Assembly (NCBI GenBank): GCA_020442165.1
Contig: JAGRKV010000075.1
Location: 62,001-126,000 of the forward strand
Source of the DNA: Hyphomicrobiaceae bacterium
GTDB taxonomy: Bacteria > Pseudomonadota > Alphaproteobacteria > Rhizobiales > Hyphomicrobiaceae
Reading direction: 5' to 3'
Length of the DNA: 64,000 nucleotides
The translations under genes and the position numbers were made by a program. Below, piece by piece: positions 35,142 to 46,842 of this stretch (its first letter is position 1; each line of letters opens with the position of its first letter). Under the pieces are notes generated by a model. It saw only the letters and a program-made list of their open reading frames with translations, was not told where the DNA came from and ran no database searches.

Positions 35142-36485
35142 ATGCGACCCGAGCTGCTGAAGCGCTACGCGGCACCGGTGCCGCGCTACACCAGCTATCC
35201 AACCGCGCCGCATTTTTCCAATGCCATCGATGGCGAGACATACGGTGCGTGGCTCGGTGCGCTCGATGCCGGATTGCCGCTTTCGCTCTACGTGCACATA
35301 CCGTTCTGCAACGAGATGTGCTGGTACTGCGGCTGCTCGACAAAAGTGACGCGCCAGCATGCGCCGATCGCGCGCTATCTGGAAGGACTCATGAAGGAGA
35401 TCGATACGGTCTCCAACCGCATCGGCTCGCAGCATGATGTCACACACATCCACTGGGGTGGCGGCAGCCCCAGCATATTGCCGCCTGAGGACATTCTGGC
35501 GCTCGCTTCTGCGTTGAAGTCGCGCTTCGCTCTGGCGCGCAATGCGGAATTCGCCGTCGAGATCGATTCTCGGGGTCTCGACGAAGATCGCATTGCAGCC
35601 TTTGCACAAGCGGGCGTGAACCGCGTCAGCGTTGGCGTTCAGGATTTCCACCCCGACGTCCAAAGGGCCATCAACCGGATCCAGTCGTTTGAATTGACGT
35701 CCTGGGTTGTTGACACATTTCGGAAGCATGGCATCGGATCGATCAACGTCGATCTCGTCTACGGCCTGCCATTCCAAACGCTCGAAACACTCGACCAGAC
35801 CATGGATCATGTGCTCGCTCTGAAGCCCGATCGCATCGCGCTGTTTGGATATGCGCACCTGCCCTCGCGGATCACACATCAACGCTTGATCGACGAGAGC
35901 GCATTACCCGATACGCAGCAGCGTTTCCTGCAAGCCAACAGGGCAGCCGAGCGTCTCGTCGACGGCGGCTACGTGACCGTGGGACTGGACCATTACGCGC
36001 GGCCTGACGATCCCCTTGCATCTGGCAACATCCGCCGCAACTTCCAGGGTTACACGACGGACGATGCGGCAGCACTGATCGGTCTTGGCGCGTCATCGAT
36101 CGGGCGGCTTCCGCAGGGCTACGTGCAAAATGCAACGCCGATTGCGGACTATGAGCGCCGCGTGTCCGAAGGGGGACTTGCAACGGTACGCGGGCATGCC
36201 CTGAGTGTGGAGGATGCTGCCCGCGCGCTGGTGATCGAGCGCCTGATGTGCGACTTCACGTTTCCCGCTGGCGAGCTGCGCGACAAGTTCGGCGCGGTTG
36301 CTGAACCGATCATCGCCGAAGCCGCCGCACTGTGCCGGTCGGATACCGAAGACATGGTTTTGCCCTCAGGCGAGGGCGGAGAATTTCGCGTCACCGACAA
36401 GGGACGCATTTTCGTGCGCTCGATCTGCGCCCGATTCGACACCTACCTGGGCAAAGGCACGGCCAAGCATTCCGCAGGTGTGTGA
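35142..36485 (+). CDS. hemN: oxygen-independent coproporphyrinogen III oxidase
   Basis: A 447-residue radical-SAM enzyme that decarboxylates coproporphyrinogen III to protoporphyrinogen IX without oxygen. The first block RYTSYPTAPHF is typical of true HemN; the cluster cysteines are Cys56, Cys60 and Cys63 (PFCNEMCWYCGC), with GGGSPS downstream for SAM and the HemN C-terminal domain after residue ~360. The ATG follows GAGGGAGAG. A FNR/FixK-type site upstream indicates control by oxygen, useful to a facultative microaerobic or phototrophic bacterium. Confidence 0.95.
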   Translation: MRPELLKRYAAPVPRYTSYPTAPHFSNAIDGETYGAWLGALDAGLPLSLYVHIPFCNEMCWYCGCSTKVTRQHAPIARYLEGLMKEIDTVSNRIGSQHDVTHIHWGGGSPSILPPEDILALASALKSRFALARNAEFAVEIDSRGLDEDRIAAFAQAGVNRVSVGVQDFHPDVQRAINRIQSFELTSWVVDTFRKHGIGSINVDLVYGLPFQTLETLDQTMDHVLALKPDRIALFGYAHLPSRITHQRLIDESALPDTQQRFLQANRAAERLVDGGYVTVGLDHYARPDDPLASGNIRRNFQGYTTDDAAALIGLGASSIGRLPQGYVQNATPIADYERRVSEGGLATVRGHALSVEDAARALVIERLMCDFTFPAGELRDKFGAVAEPIIAEAAALCRSDTEDMVLPSGEGGEFRVTDKGRIFVRSICARFDTYLGKGTAKHSAGV

Positions 36486-36540
36486 CACCTTTCTGCAGGC
36501 TGTGATACCTTTTGAGCTTCAGCCGTGAACGTGGCCGTGT

Positions 36541-37233
36541 TCAGGACTTGACCGCGGCAGGCCCCTCGACCACCAGACGAATAATGTCGGCCACCTGCGG
36601 GTTCGGATTGACCTCCTGCGCTCGCTTGTAGGCACTGACCACAGCGGGCCGGCGCCGCACGCTTTCGAACCATCGCGCCAGGTTGGGATAATCCTCCAGT
36701 TTCTGCCCCTGCCTCTGGAACGGTACGATCCAGGGGAAGCACGCCATGTCGACGATGGAATAATCACCGGCGAGGAATTCACGATCGGCAAGCCGCGTGT
36801 CCATGACGCCGTAAAGCCTGCTCGTCTCATCGACGTAGCGTTCGATCGCATAGGGAATTTTTTCGGGAGCGAAGAGACGGAAGTGATGGTTCTGCCCGGC
36901 CATCGGCCCGAGCCCGCCCATCTGCCAGAAGAGCCACTGCATCGTTTCGGTGCGTCCGCGCAGGTCGCCGGGGAGGTACTGTCCCGTCTTCTCCGCCAAA
37001 TACTGCAGGATGGCGCCGGATTCGAAAACGGAGATCGGCGCGCCACCGTCGGCTGGCGCATGATCGACGATCGCCGGAATGCGGTTGTTGGGGGAGATCG
37101 CCAGGAAATCTGGATGAAACTGATCGCCGACATTGATGTCGACCGGCTTGATCTTGTATTCGAGCCCCATCTCCTCGAGGCCAATCGTGAGCTTATGCCC
37201 GTTGGGCGTGGTCCAATAGTAGAGATCGATCAT
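36541..37233 (-). CDS. glutathione S-transferase family protein (YfcG/YghU-like)
   Basis: A 230-residue GST. The thioredoxin-like N-domain begins MIDLYYWTTPNGHKLTIGLEE, with Thr/Asn of the TTPNGHK motif as in nu-class (YfcG/YghU) enzymes that bind two glutathiones and act as disulfide reductases. The helical C-domain contains DYSIVDMACFPWI, the N-capping box of the family. It converges with hemN and lies on the same strand as, but separate from, the cbb operon end. Confidence 0.9.
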   Translation of the reverse strand: MIDLYYWTTPNGHKLTIGLEEMGLEYKIKPVDINVGDQFHPDFLAISPNNRIPAIVDHAPADGGAPISVFESGAILQYLAEKTGQYLPGDLRGRTETMQWLFWQMGGLGPMAGQNHHFRLFAPEKIPYAIERYVDETSRLYGVMDTRLADREFLAGDYSIVDMACFPWIVPFQRQGQKLEDYPNLARWFESVRRRPAVVSAYKRAQEVNPNPQVADIIRLVVEGPAAVKS

Positions 37234-37382
37234 TTCTAGCCGTCCATAACCGCGATGTGCTGGGATGAAACGGTTCTACCGCGGATCGGACATCGGGCGG
37301 CAATAAAACTTTCGCGAGATGCAACACACTCGTTGCTTGCCACGGCTGCTTGGTAGCTTTGCCGTAGACGGAAACCGATGGT

Positions 37383-38066
37383 TCAACCCGCGACGGTGGC
37401 GACGAGATTGGTCAATTCGCGCATGTCTTCGAAGCGGCGCCAATGCGAGATCGCCTCGATCGGCGATTTGCGATAGCCGCCGGTGAAAAAGGCAAAGCGC
37501 AGGCCCGCAGCCTGGGCTGTTTCCGCGTCCACCTCGCTGTCGCCGACATAGAGCGCATCCTCAACAGATGCGCCGAGTTGCGCGATGGCATGCAACAGGC
37601 CGGCGGGATCGGGCTTACGGGTCGGCAGGGTGTCACCGCCGATGAGCACCTCGAAAGACCGGGCCATTCCCAATTGCTCCAAAGCCGCGCGGGACAGATC
37701 CTCCGCCTTGTTCGTGCAGACGCCAAGCCGGCATCCGGCGTGGGAAAGTTCCGCCAGGGCCTCGACAACTCCAGGATATGGGCGCGTGCGCAGTGCGGGC
37801 TCTTCAGCATAGAACGATTTGAAACGCGCGATCGCCTGTTCGAGGCCATTTTCATCCGCATCCGCACCTGCGGCTGCCAGACACCGTTCGACCAACTTGG
37901 GAATGCCGTTGCCGATGTAGGACGTGATGGTGGTGAGGTCGAAGGGCTTCAGCTTCATTTCGGCCATCAGCCGGTTGGCTGCGGCATGAATATCGGGCGC
38001 GCTGTCGATGAGCGTGCCGTCAAGATCGAAAACGAGCGCCCGAATTGCCGTTTGCCTGGATGTCAC
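37383..38066 (-). CDS. cbbZ: phosphoglycolate phosphatase, last gene of the cbb operon
   Basis: A 227-residue HAD hydrolase that removes 2-phosphoglycolate made by the RuBisCO oxygenase reaction. HAD motif I is LVFDLDGTLIDSAPDI; motif II lies in CTNKAEDL, the Lys in TRKPDPAGLL and motif IV in YVGDSEVDAETA. The GTG at 38066 is chosen: it has GGAAGGAC before it and its GTGA overlaps the stop of the redoxin gene. Position at the end of the cbb cluster supports the CbbZ role. Confidence 0.93.
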   Translation of the reverse strand: MTSRQTAIRALVFDLDGTLIDSAPDIHAAANRLMAEMKLKPFDLTTITSYIGNGIPKLVERCLAAAGADADENGLEQAIARFKSFYAEEPALRTRPYPGVVEALAELSHAGCRLGVCTNKAEDLSRAALEQLGMARSFEVLIGGDTLPTRKPDPAGLLHAIAQLGASVEDALYVGDSEVDAETAQAAGLRFAFFTGGYRKSPIEAISHWRRFEDMRELTNLVATVAG

Positions 38067-38620
38067 GCGACGTCCTTCCACTTGATGGAGCAGCCCATCG
38101 ATGGAATCTGATCGGCCGGGCCGTGTCCGGTCTCGGCGACCTGCTTCATTGCGAGAAACAATTCGCGCCGCAAGTCCAGCGGGCCTGCCTCGCGGCGGGA
38201 CGCATCGAGACGCCCGCGATATTGTAAGCCCAGGTCCTTGTCGAATCCGAAGAAGTCAGGCGTGCAGACGGCGTCATAAGCGCGCGCCACTTCCTGGGTT
38301 TCGTCATAGAGGTAGGGGAATGTGAAGCCGAAACGCTTTGCCGCCTGCTTCATGTTCTCAAACGAATCTTCAGGGTAGGTTTCCGCATCGTTCGATGAGA
38401 TCGCGGCCACGCCGATCCCCATGGCCTGCAGCTCGTTGGCATCGCGCACGATGCGGTCTATCACCGCTTGCACATAGGGGCAGTGGTTGCAGATGAACAT
38501 GATAAGCGTGCCGCGTGGTCCGCGCACACTCTCCAATTCCCAGTTGCGGCCATCCGTGCCGGGCAGCGTAAAGCCCGGCGCTTTCCATCCGAAGTCGCAG
38601 ATCGGCGTTTCAACGGCCAT
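38063..38620 (-). CDS. thioredoxin-like (AhpC/TSA-type) redoxin in the cbb operon
   Basis: A 185-residue thioredoxin-fold protein of the AhpC/TSA-like group. The active-site block is FICNHCPYVQA near residues 43-53, giving a CNHC (CxxC) pair, after APGFTLPGTDGRNWEL. No signal peptide is seen, so it is cytosolic. It lies between cbbE and cbbZ and is translationally coupled to cbbZ. A redox link to Calvin-cycle enzymes, or peroxide removal, is possible but only inferred. Confidence 0.85.
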   Translation of the reverse strand: MAVETPICDFGWKAPGFTLPGTDGRNWELESVRGPRGTLIMFICNHCPYVQAVIDRIVRDANELQAMGIGVAAISSNDAETYPEDSFENMKQAAKRFGFTFPYLYDETQEVARAYDAVCTPDFFGFDKDLGLQYRGRLDASRREAGPLDLRRELFLAMKQVAETGHGPADQIPSMGCSIKWKDVA

Positions 38621-38734
38621 TGCGTAACCTCTCGACTTTCATTCTTCCCAAGGTGGGGCCAGCTTTGCAGAGTAGGATCAGGGCCCGGAAGCCCATTACC
38701 CCGATCCATGCACTGTGCAAAGTCCGGCGGTGGT

Positions 38735-38758
38735 TCGGGCCGCTTAGCTGCGGCCCGA
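38735..38758 (-). terminator. intercistronic hairpin after cbbE
   Basis: TCGGGCCGC and GCGGCCCGA form a perfect 9-base stem with a 6-base loop, in the 169-base gap between cbbE and the redoxin gene. There is no T-tract on the reverse strand, so it may be a processing or attenuation element rather than a full terminator. Confidence 0.65.
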
Positions 38759-38789
38759 TGTGCGAGAAGAAGAAATCACACCAGTATCG

Positions 38790-39479
38790 TCAAGCCGCCG
38801 CGGCGCGCATCGCGGCATTTGCTGCGTTGCGGATTGCCGTGATGTTGGCGGCGTAGCTATCGCGCGTGCCGCCCTTGAACACCGCGGAGCCTGCGACCAG
38901 CACATTCGCGCCAGCAGCAGCAACGAGCGGCGCCGTCTCCGGCGTCACACCACCGTCGATCTCGATATCGATCGGGCGGTTACCGATCATGGACTTGATG
39001 CGGCGCACCTTGTCCACCACCGACGGAATGAATGCCTGGCCGCCGAAGCCTGGATTGACCGTCATCAGCAAAATGAGATCAAGCCGGTCAAGCACATACT
39101 CGATGACGTTTTCGGGCGTCGAGGGATTGAGCGAGACGCCAGCCTTCTTGCCGAGGTTGCGGATCGCCTGCAGCGAGCGGTCAAGATGCGGACCTGCCTC
39201 GGCATGAACCGTGATGATGTCGGCACCCGCTTCGGCAAACGCGGCCAAATATGGATCGGCCGGCTCGATCATCAGGTGGCAATCGAACACCTTCGGGCTC
39301 GACTTGCGGATCGCCTTCACTATCGGCGGGCCAAACGTGATGTTGGGTACGAAATGGCCGTCCATAACGTCGAGATGGATCCAGTCGGCACCGGCGGCAT
39401 CGACGGTTGCGACTTCCTCGCCGAGCTTGGAGAAATCCGCCGACAGGATCGACGGGGCGATGATGACGCCATTGCTCAT
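38790..39479 (-). CDS. cbbE: ribulose-phosphate 3-epimerase
   Basis: A 229-residue TIM-barrel epimerase interconverting ribulose 5-phosphate and xylulose 5-phosphate. Family blocks are [34 protein letters not shown] (metal His and catalytic Asp), [12 protein letters not shown] and [12 protein letters not shown] (second catalytic Asp), then VAGSAVF for phosphate. The start overlaps the cbbX stop by 4 bases. In the cbb operon it regenerates pentose phosphates for phosphoribulokinase. Confidence 0.95.
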   Translation of the reverse strand: MSNGVIIAPSILSADFSKLGEEVATVDAAGADWIHLDVMDGHFVPNITFGPPIVKAIRKSSPKVFDCHLMIEPADPYLAAFAEAGADIITVHAEAGPHLDRSLQAIRNLGKKAGVSLNPSTPENVIEYVLDRLDLILLMTVNPGFGGQAFIPSVVDKVRRIKSMIGNRPIDIEIDGGVTPETAPLVAAAGANVLVAGSAVFKGGTRDSYAANITAIRNAANAAMRAAAA

Positions 39480-40411
39480 TCTTTTGGTCTCCCTGGTCCC
39501 ATCGGGTCGTCGAGCCCACCGGAGAACACACGGCTGGCGCGAATGTCGACCTCGGATATCGTCGAAAGGGCGGCCGCGTCCAGCGGTCCGGTCGAGGTTT
39601 CAAACAACCGGTTCGCCTGTCTCAAGCGCGCACGGTCGAGTGCGTTTCGGATTGAACGGGCATTGGCAAAGTGCGGCTGCTTGCGGCGCTTCTTGATGTA
39701 TTCGCGCATCGCTTCCTGGGCCTGACCGTCGAACACATAGTTCTGCTTTGAAAGCATGGTCTCCGCGATCGAGTAGAGTTCGCCGTCCTCGTAGTCGGGG
39801 AAGTCGATGTGGTGAGCTATGCGCGAGCGGAAGCCCGGGTTGGAGGTGAAGAACTGATCCATCCGGTCGGCATAGCCTGCCAGGATCACAACCAGATCGT
39901 CGCGGTTATTCTCCATCACCTGCAGAAGTATCTCGATCGCCTCCTGGCCGTAATCGCGCTCGTTGTCGGGCCTGTAGAGATAGTAGGCCTCGTCGATGAA
40001 CAGCACGCCACCCATGGCGCGCTTCAGCACTTCCTTGGTCTTGGGCGCGGTGTGACCAATGTACTGTCCGACAAGGTCATCGCGCGTGACGGAGACAAGA
40101 TGGCCCTTGCGCACATATCCGAGCCGATGCAGCAGCCCGGCCATCTTCAAGGCGACGGTCGTCTTGCCGGTGCCTGGATTGCCCGTGAAGCTCATGTGCA
40201 ATGTTGGCGTGTCGTGGGCCAGTCCCATGGACTTGCGCGCGCGCTCCACGATCAGCAGCGCTGCGATTTCGCGGATGCGCTGTTTGACCGGCTTCAGTCC
40301 GACCAGTTCGCGATCCAGCTCTGCCAGGATCTCGGCGACGCCGGAATTCTGGAACTCCTCGGCGAGATTTACCTGTGTCACCGGCGCTTGTTCGGCAGCC
40401 TCGGCCGTCAT
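39476..40411 (-). CDS. cbbX: red-type RuBisCO activase CbbX
   Basis: A 311-residue AAA+ protein. Walker A is [16 protein letters not shown] near residues 77-92, Walker B is [11 protein letters not shown] near 136-146, and the [14 protein letters not shown] arginine-finger region and sensor 2 helix ([13 protein letters not shown]) follow. CbbX removes inhibitory sugar phosphates from red-type RuBisCO by pulling the RbcL C-terminus and is itself activated by RuBP. It follows cbbS by 130 bases that contain a hairpin, and is coupled to cbbE. Confidence 0.96.
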   Translation of the reverse strand: MTAEAAEQAPVTQVNLAEEFQNSGVAEILAELDRELVGLKPVKQRIREIAALLIVERARKSMGLAHDTPTLHMSFTGNPGTGKTTVALKMAGLLHRLGYVRKGHLVSVTRDDLVGQYIGHTAPKTKEVLKRAMGGVLFIDEAYYLYRPDNERDYGQEAIEILLQVMENNRDDLVVILAGYADRMDQFFTSNPGFRSRIAHHIDFPDYEDGELYSIAETMLSKQNYVFDGQAQEAMREYIKKRRKQPHFANARSIRNALDRARLRQANRLFETSTGPLDAAALSTISEVDIRASRVFSGGLDDPMGPGRPKE

Positions 40412-40508
40412 GCTCGTCTCTATCTTTGTTTTCAGTTCTGTCTACATGGGGCTTCGAGCGGCCGGCGGGAAGAGGTTCATCACGCCGGCCTCAACTTTGT
40501 CTCAGGTG

Positions 40509-40532
40509 GCCGGGGCTTAGTCCAGCCCCGGC
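40509..40532 (-). terminator. intercistronic hairpin after cbbS
   Basis: GCCGGGGCT and AGCCCCGGC form a perfect 9-base stem with a 6-base loop, 10 bases past the cbbS stop. No T-tract follows on the reverse strand. Position and form match the hairpin after cbbE. It could stabilise the upstream cbbLS message and lower expression of cbbX. Confidence 0.7.
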
Positions 40533-40541
40533 TATCCTGGA

Positions 40542-40931
40542 TTAACGCATCGCCTTCCAGGAATAGGTCTGGCTGCGCGAGCGGACGTCGGTGCGCGTCA
40601 TCTCGAGTTTCGGCTCATCCTTGGGGCGGTTGACGATGAAGGAGGTACGGACCGTCTCCCAACCGCGGGTCGAGTCGAATGCGTTGATGCGGATGTAGCT
40701 GTTGGGGTTGACCTTCCGGCACTCCGCGATCTCCATCATGATGCCCTTGGCATCCTTCAGGTCGAACATGGGGTTGCCCCACATCTCCCAGTAGGTGTTC
40801 CGCGGGTGGGGATCGTCGGTGTATTCGACGCCGACCGCCCACTCATTGCGGAGGCAATATTCGAGCTGGGCTGAGATCTCCTCGTCGTTGAGATCGGGGA
40901 GGAACGAGAAACAACCTTGTGTGATGCGCAT
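40542..40931 (-). CDS. cbbS: ribulose bisphosphate carboxylase small subunit, form IC
   Basis: A 129-residue small subunit, starting at the ATG behind AAGGAGACT. The opening MRITQGCFSFLPDLNDEEI and the block YTDDPHPRNTYWEMWGNPMF are red-type (form IC/ID); the C-terminal extension after residue ~105 that forms the beta-hairpin replacing the green-type loop is present. It lies 29 bases after cbbL. Confidence 0.97.
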   Translation of the reverse strand: MRITQGCFSFLPDLNDEEISAQLEYCLRNEWAVGVEYTDDPHPRNTYWEMWGNPMFDLKDAKGIMMEIAECRKVNPNSYIRINAFDSTRGWETVRTSFIVNRPKDEPKLEMTRTDVRSRSQTYSWKAMR

Positions 40932-40960
40932 GATAATAGTCTCCTTGTGCTCTCGTCCGA

Positions 40961-42469
<1,509 letters not shown>

Positions 42470-43549
42470 TCAAGCCGCCTTGGCGACGCCAGTCTTGGGA
42501 TCGAGTGCCCCGCTGGCGTAGCGCTTGGCCATCTCGCTCATCGGAATGACCTTGATCTTCGATGCATTGCCAGCGGTGCCGAACGACGTGAACCGGTCCT
42601 TGCAGACCTGCGTCATGGCATCCATCGCAGGCTTCAGGAATTTGCGCGGGTCGAACTCGGACTTGGCGGTCGTCGCCACGCGACGGAAGGCTGCCGCCGC
42701 AGCGATGCGCAGATCGGTATCGATGTTGACCTTGCGCACGCCCATCTTGATGCCCTTGACGATCTCCTCGACGGGAACGCCGTAGGTCTCCTTCATCTGC
42801 CCGCCAAACTTGTTGAACTCGGCCTGCAGTTCCTCGGGAACGGAAGACGAGCCATGCATGACGATGTGCGTGTCGGGCAACCGCTTGTGGATCTCGGCGA
42901 TCACGCTCATGGCGAGGATGTCGCCCGTCGGCTTCTTGGTGAACTTGTAGGCGCCGTGGCTCGTTCCGATGGCGACGGCCAGCGCATCCACTTTGGTGTC
43001 AGCGACGAAACGCATGGCCTCGTCGGGATCGGTCAGCAGCTGGGAGTGATCGAGCTTGCCCTCGAAGCCGTGGCCGTCCTCGGCCTCTCCGGAGCCCGTC
43101 TCAAGGCTGCCCAGTACGCCAAGCTCACCCTCGACGGATGCGCCAACCATGTGGGCGAGGCGGGAGACTTCGCGGGTCACACCGACGTTGTAGGCATAGT
43201 CTGCCGGTGTTTTTGCGTCTTCCTTGAGGGATCCATCCATCATCACCGAGGTGAAGCCATGCTGGATGGCGGACAAGCAGGTGGCGACACCGTTGCCGTG
43301 GTCCTGATGGATGCAAAGCGGAATTGCGGGATAGATCTGCTCCAGCGCTTCCATCATCTTTGCCAGCATGATGTCGTTGGCATAGGAGCGGGCACCGCGT
43401 GATGCCTGGATGATGACCGGCGAGTCGGTGGCCTTGGCGGCCTCCATGATCGCAAGGCCCTGCTCCATGTTGTTGATGTTGAAAGCGGGCACGCCGTAGC
43501 CATGCTCTGCTGCGTGATCTAGTAGCTGACGCAATGTGATGCGAGCCAT
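42470..43549 (-). CDS. cbbA: class II fructose-bisphosphate (and sedoheptulose-bisphosphate) aldolase
   Basis: A 359-residue zinc aldolase, starting at [19 protein letters not shown]; an upstream in-frame start would enter the pgk gene. Zinc and catalytic blocks are [44 protein letters not shown] and [10 protein letters not shown]. The ATG shares its last base with the pgk stop codon (TAATG arrangement). In the Calvin cycle it makes fructose- and sedoheptulose-bisphosphates. Confidence 0.96.
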   Translation of the reverse strand: MARITLRQLLDHAAEHGYGVPAFNINNMEQGLAIMEAAKATDSPVIIQASRGARSYANDIMLAKMMEALEQIYPAIPLCIHQDHGNGVATCLSAIQHGFTSVMMDGSLKEDAKTPADYAYNVGVTREVSRLAHMVGASVEGELGVLGSLETGSGEAEDGHGFEGKLDHSQLLTDPDEAMRFVADTKVDALAVAIGTSHGAYKFTKKPTGDILAMSVIAEIHKRLPDTHIVMHGSSSVPEELQAEFNKFGGQMKETYGVPVEEIVKGIKMGVRKVNIDTDLRIAAAAAFRRVATTAKSEFDPRKFLKPAMDAMTQVCKDRFTSFGTAGNASKIKVIPMSEMAKRYASGALDPKTGVAKAA

Positions 43550-44787
43550 TAGCGAACCTCCTCGAGTTGACCGTCCTTGCGCGCGCTCGCCTGGTTTTCC
43601 AGAAGTGCGACCACGCCTGGCAGTTCGCGGCCCTCGAGCCATTCGAGGAACGCGCCGCCTGCTGTTGATACGTAGGTGAAGCGATCGGTGACACCGGCGG
43701 CATTGAGCGCGGCAACCGTATCGCCGCCGCCTGCAACCGCTGTAAGTTTGCCTGACGAGACGAGGTCGGCTGCGGCTCGTGCAACCGCAAACGTGCCGTC
43801 GCCGAATGGCTCAAGTTCGAAGGCACCGAGCGGGCCATTCCACAGAAGTGTCTTGAGCGAACCCAGTGACTTTATGAGGGTGGCGACGGTCTCAGGCCCG
43901 ACATCCAGGATCATACCCTCGGGAGATACCTCGCCCACAGGCACCACCACATGGGGTGCATTGGCCGCGAAGCTCTCGGCAACCACGACATCGCTCGGCA
44001 ACAGGATTTCGCATCCCTTCTCTTGCGCCTTCGTCATGATGCGCGCAGCAGTATCGACCATCTCCTTCTCGATCAGAGATTTGCCGACCTCGACGCCCTT
44101 GGCGACAAGGAATGTGTTGGCCATGCCGCCACCGATGATGATGCGGTCCATCTTGGCGACGAGATTCTCGAGCACCGCGATCTTGGATGAAATCTTGGCG
44201 CCGCCGATCAGTGCGGCTGTCGGACGCTGCGGGGATACCAGCGCAGATTCCAAGGCCTTGATTTCGTCGCCCATCAGCTGCCCTGCATATGCCGGCAGCA
44301 ACTCGGCAAGCCCCGTGATGGAGGCATGCGCGCGGTGTGAGGACGAAAAGGCATCCGAGACGAATATCTCGCCGAGTTTGGCCAGCGATCTGGCAAACTC
44401 CCTATCGCCCTTTTCCTCGCCGGGATAGAAGCGGACGTTTTCCAAGAGGAAGACCTCGCCCGGCTTGCCTGCCGCGATCACGCGCTCGACTTCCGGGCCG
44501 ATGCAATCGGGAACAAACTTCACGTCCTGGCCGAGCGCCTGGGCAAGCGCTGGCGCCACCGGTGCCAGTGAAAACTCCGGCGAAGCCTTGCCCTTTGGCC
44601 GGCCCAGATGACTGAGGACGATCACCTTGGCGCGGCGCTTGACCATGTCGGCGATGGTTGGCGCAACGCGGGCAATCCGCGTTGCGTCCGAGACCTTGCC
44701 GTCACGGATGGGGACATTGAGGTCGACACGCATCAACACCGTGTGCCAAGCAACATCGACATCCGCGACAGTGCGGAACTTGTTCAT
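43549..44787 (-). CDS. cbbK: phosphoglycerate kinase
   Basis: A 412-residue two-domain kinase phosphorylating 3-phosphoglycerate. Blocks are [52 protein letters not shown] and WNGPLGAFE, ending in GGGDTVAAL. The final helix ([16 protein letters not shown]) is a short extension. It is placed between cbbT and cbbA inside the cbb operon, an order I remember from only some autotrophs. Confidence 0.96.
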   Translation of the reverse strand: MNKFRTVADVDVAWHTVLMRVDLNVPIRDGKVSDATRIARVAPTIADMVKRRAKVIVLSHLGRPKGKASPEFSLAPVAPALAQALGQDVKFVPDCIGPEVERVIAAGKPGEVFLLENVRFYPGEEKGDREFARSLAKLGEIFVSDAFSSSHRAHASITGLAELLPAYAGQLMGDEIKALESALVSPQRPTAALIGGAKISSKIAVLENLVAKMDRIIIGGGMANTFLVAKGVEVGKSLIEKEMVDTAARIMTKAQEKGCEILLPSDVVVAESFAANAPHVVVPVGEVSPEGMILDVGPETVATLIKSLGSLKTLLWNGPLGAFELEPFGDGTFAVARAAADLVSSGKLTAVAGGGDTVAALNAAGVTDRFTYVSTAGGAFLEWLEGRELPGVVALLENQASARKDGQLEEVR

Positions 44788-44818
44788 GTATTTACTCCTC
44801 CCAATCGAGAGTGGGCCC

Positions 44819-46825
44819 TCAGGCTCTCAGTCGGAGCGCGGCTTCTCGGACCGCTTGCGGGGTGATCCCGAAATGTTCGTAGAGTTTTGGCGCAGGTGCT
44901 GATGCGCCGAAGCCGGTCATGCCGATGAAGGCACCCTTCTCACCGATCCAGCGATCCCAACCCAGGCGCGCGGCGGCCTCAACGGCTACTCGCGGTGCGG
45001 TGCCCAGCACGGAACTGCGATAGCTTTCGTCCTGTGCCTCGAACAGCTCCCAGCACGGCATCGAAACGACCGCAGCCTTGACACCGTCCTCGGCCAGCAG
45101 GTTCGCGGCGGTCATCGCAATCTCGACTTCAGAGCCCGTCGCCAGCAGGGTGACATCGCGCTTGCCATCAGCCTCCTTGAGGACATAGGCGCCCTTGGCC
45201 GAGAGGTTTTCGTCGGTATGAGACGTGCGCAGCGTCGGCAGACCCTGGCGCGACAGCACGAGGACCGACGGGGAGTCCATTGTCTCCAGCGCCTTCTGCC
45301 AGCACTCCGCCGTTTCGACGGCATCGGCCGGACGGAACGTCAGCGTATTGGGCGTCGCGCGCAGCAAGGCCAGATGTTCAACCGGCTGGTGCGTCGGCCC
45401 GTCTTCGCCAAGACCGATGGAGTCATGGGTCATGACGTAGACCACGCGCTGGTTCATCAGTGCGGACAGGCGCATGGCTCCGCGCGCATAGTCGGTGAAG
45501 CACATGAACGTGCCGCCGTAGGGAATGAAGCCGCCATGCAGCGCAATGCCGTTCATGGCTGCTGCCATGCCGTGTTCACGCACGCCATAATGGATATAGC
45601 GTCCGGAGAAATCGTCCGGCGTGACGGAGCCCAAGCCCTTGGTGATCGTGTAGTTGGAATGGGTGAGGTCGGCGGAGCCGCCAAGCGTCAGATCGGTAGC
45701 GGCATTGATGACGCCAAGAACCATCTCGGACGACTTGCGGGTGGCGACCTTCGGTGCTGTCTCCGACAGCTCCTTTTTGTAGGCGATCAGCTTTGCCGTA
45801 ACGTCCCCGGACAGCTCAGACTTGGCCTGGGCCGAGAACACAGCTGCCTTGGGAGAGGCCGCAAGACGCTTTGCCCAAGCCGATTGGACTTCGGCACCGC
45901 GCGATGCGATCTGCCGCCAGTTGGAAAGAACGTCGTCGGGTACGACAAACGGCTCATAGGACCAACCGAGCGCGGCGCGTGCTCCTGCAATTTCCTCCGC
46001 GCCCAACGGCTCGCCGTGAGCTTTCGCCGTTCCTGCTCGCTTTGGCGCGCCGAAGCCGATGACGGTGCGGCAGGCAATCATGGTCGGCTTCACTGTCTCC
46101 GCCTTGGCGGCAGCGAGTGCCTTTTCGATGGCTGCAGGATCATGCCCGTCGACGGCAAGCACATGCCAGCCTGCTGCCTCGAAGCGCTTCTTCTGATCCG
46201 TTGACGTGGCGAGGTTCGTCGGACCGTCGATGGAGATCTCGTTGTCGTCCCAAAGAACGATCAGCTTGCCCAGCTTCAGATGTCCGGCGAGATCGATCGC
46301 CTCGTGGCTGATGCCTTCCATAAGACAGCCGTCGCCGGCGATCACATACGTGTGGTGGTCGACGAGATCGGCACCATAGCGTTGTGCCATCAGCTTTTCG
46401 GCGATCGCCATGCCGACCGCGGTCGAAATGCCCTGGCCGAGCGGGCCTGTCGTCGTCTCGATGCCCAGCGCATGGCCGTACTCGGGATGACCGGCTGTGG
46501 GGCTACCGAGCTGGCGGAAGTTCTTGAGCTGCTCGATTCCCATGTCGGAATAGCCCAACAGGTAATGCAGAGCATACTGCAGCATGGAGCCGTGGCCGGC
46601 CGACAGGACGAAGCGATCGCGGTCAGGCCACGAGGGATTGGACGGATCGATCTTCATGAACCGCGCGAAGAGAACGGTTGCGACGTCGGCCATGCCCATG
46701 GGCATGCCCGGATGGCCTGATTTCGCCTTCTCGACCGAATCCATCGCGAGAGCGCGAATGGCGTTTGCCATCACTTTCAGATCGGCTTCACCAGCTTCGA
46801 CACGGCTTGTCGTTGCGATATTCAT
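44819..46825 (-). CDS. cbbT: transketolase
   Basis: A 668-residue thiamine-diphosphate enzyme. The N-domain has [27 protein letters not shown], and the GDGCLMEG ThDP/metal motif; the middle domain has [11 protein letters not shown] and [18 protein letters not shown]. It exchanges two-carbon units during RuBP regeneration. Located between cbbP and cbbK, 31 bases from cbbK. Confidence 0.97.
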   Translation of the reverse strand: MNIATTSRVEAGEADLKVMANAIRALAMDSVEKAKSGHPGMPMGMADVATVLFARFMKIDPSNPSWPDRDRFVLSAGHGSMLQYALHYLLGYSDMGIEQLKNFRQLGSPTAGHPEYGHALGIETTTGPLGQGISTAVGMAIAEKLMAQRYGADLVDHHTYVIAGDGCLMEGISHEAIDLAGHLKLGKLIVLWDDNEISIDGPTNLATSTDQKKRFEAAGWHVLAVDGHDPAAIEKALAAAKAETVKPTMIACRTVIGFGAPKRAGTAKAHGEPLGAEEIAGARAALGWSYEPFVVPDDVLSNWRQIASRGAEVQSAWAKRLAASPKAAVFSAQAKSELSGDVTAKLIAYKKELSETAPKVATRKSSEMVLGVINAATDLTLGGSADLTHSNYTITKGLGSVTPDDFSGRYIHYGVREHGMAAAMNGIALHGGFIPYGGTFMCFTDYARGAMRLSALMNQRVVYVMTHDSIGLGEDGPTHQPVEHLALLRATPNTLTFRPADAVETAECWQKALETMDSPSVLVLSRQGLPTLRTSHTDENLSAKGAYVLKEADGKRDVTLLATGSEVEIAMTAANLLAEDGVKAAVVSMPCWELFEAQDESYRSSVLGTAPRVAVEAAARLGWDRWIGEKGAFIGMTGFGASAPAPKLYEHFGITPQAVREAALRLRA

Positions 46826-46842
46826 TTTGTCTTTTCCTTCCC

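Noticed and set aside
36476..36492. AGGTGT-GTG-ACACCT hairpin at the hemN stop
   Set aside because: The stem is only six bases and overlaps the stop codon; too weak to call a terminator.
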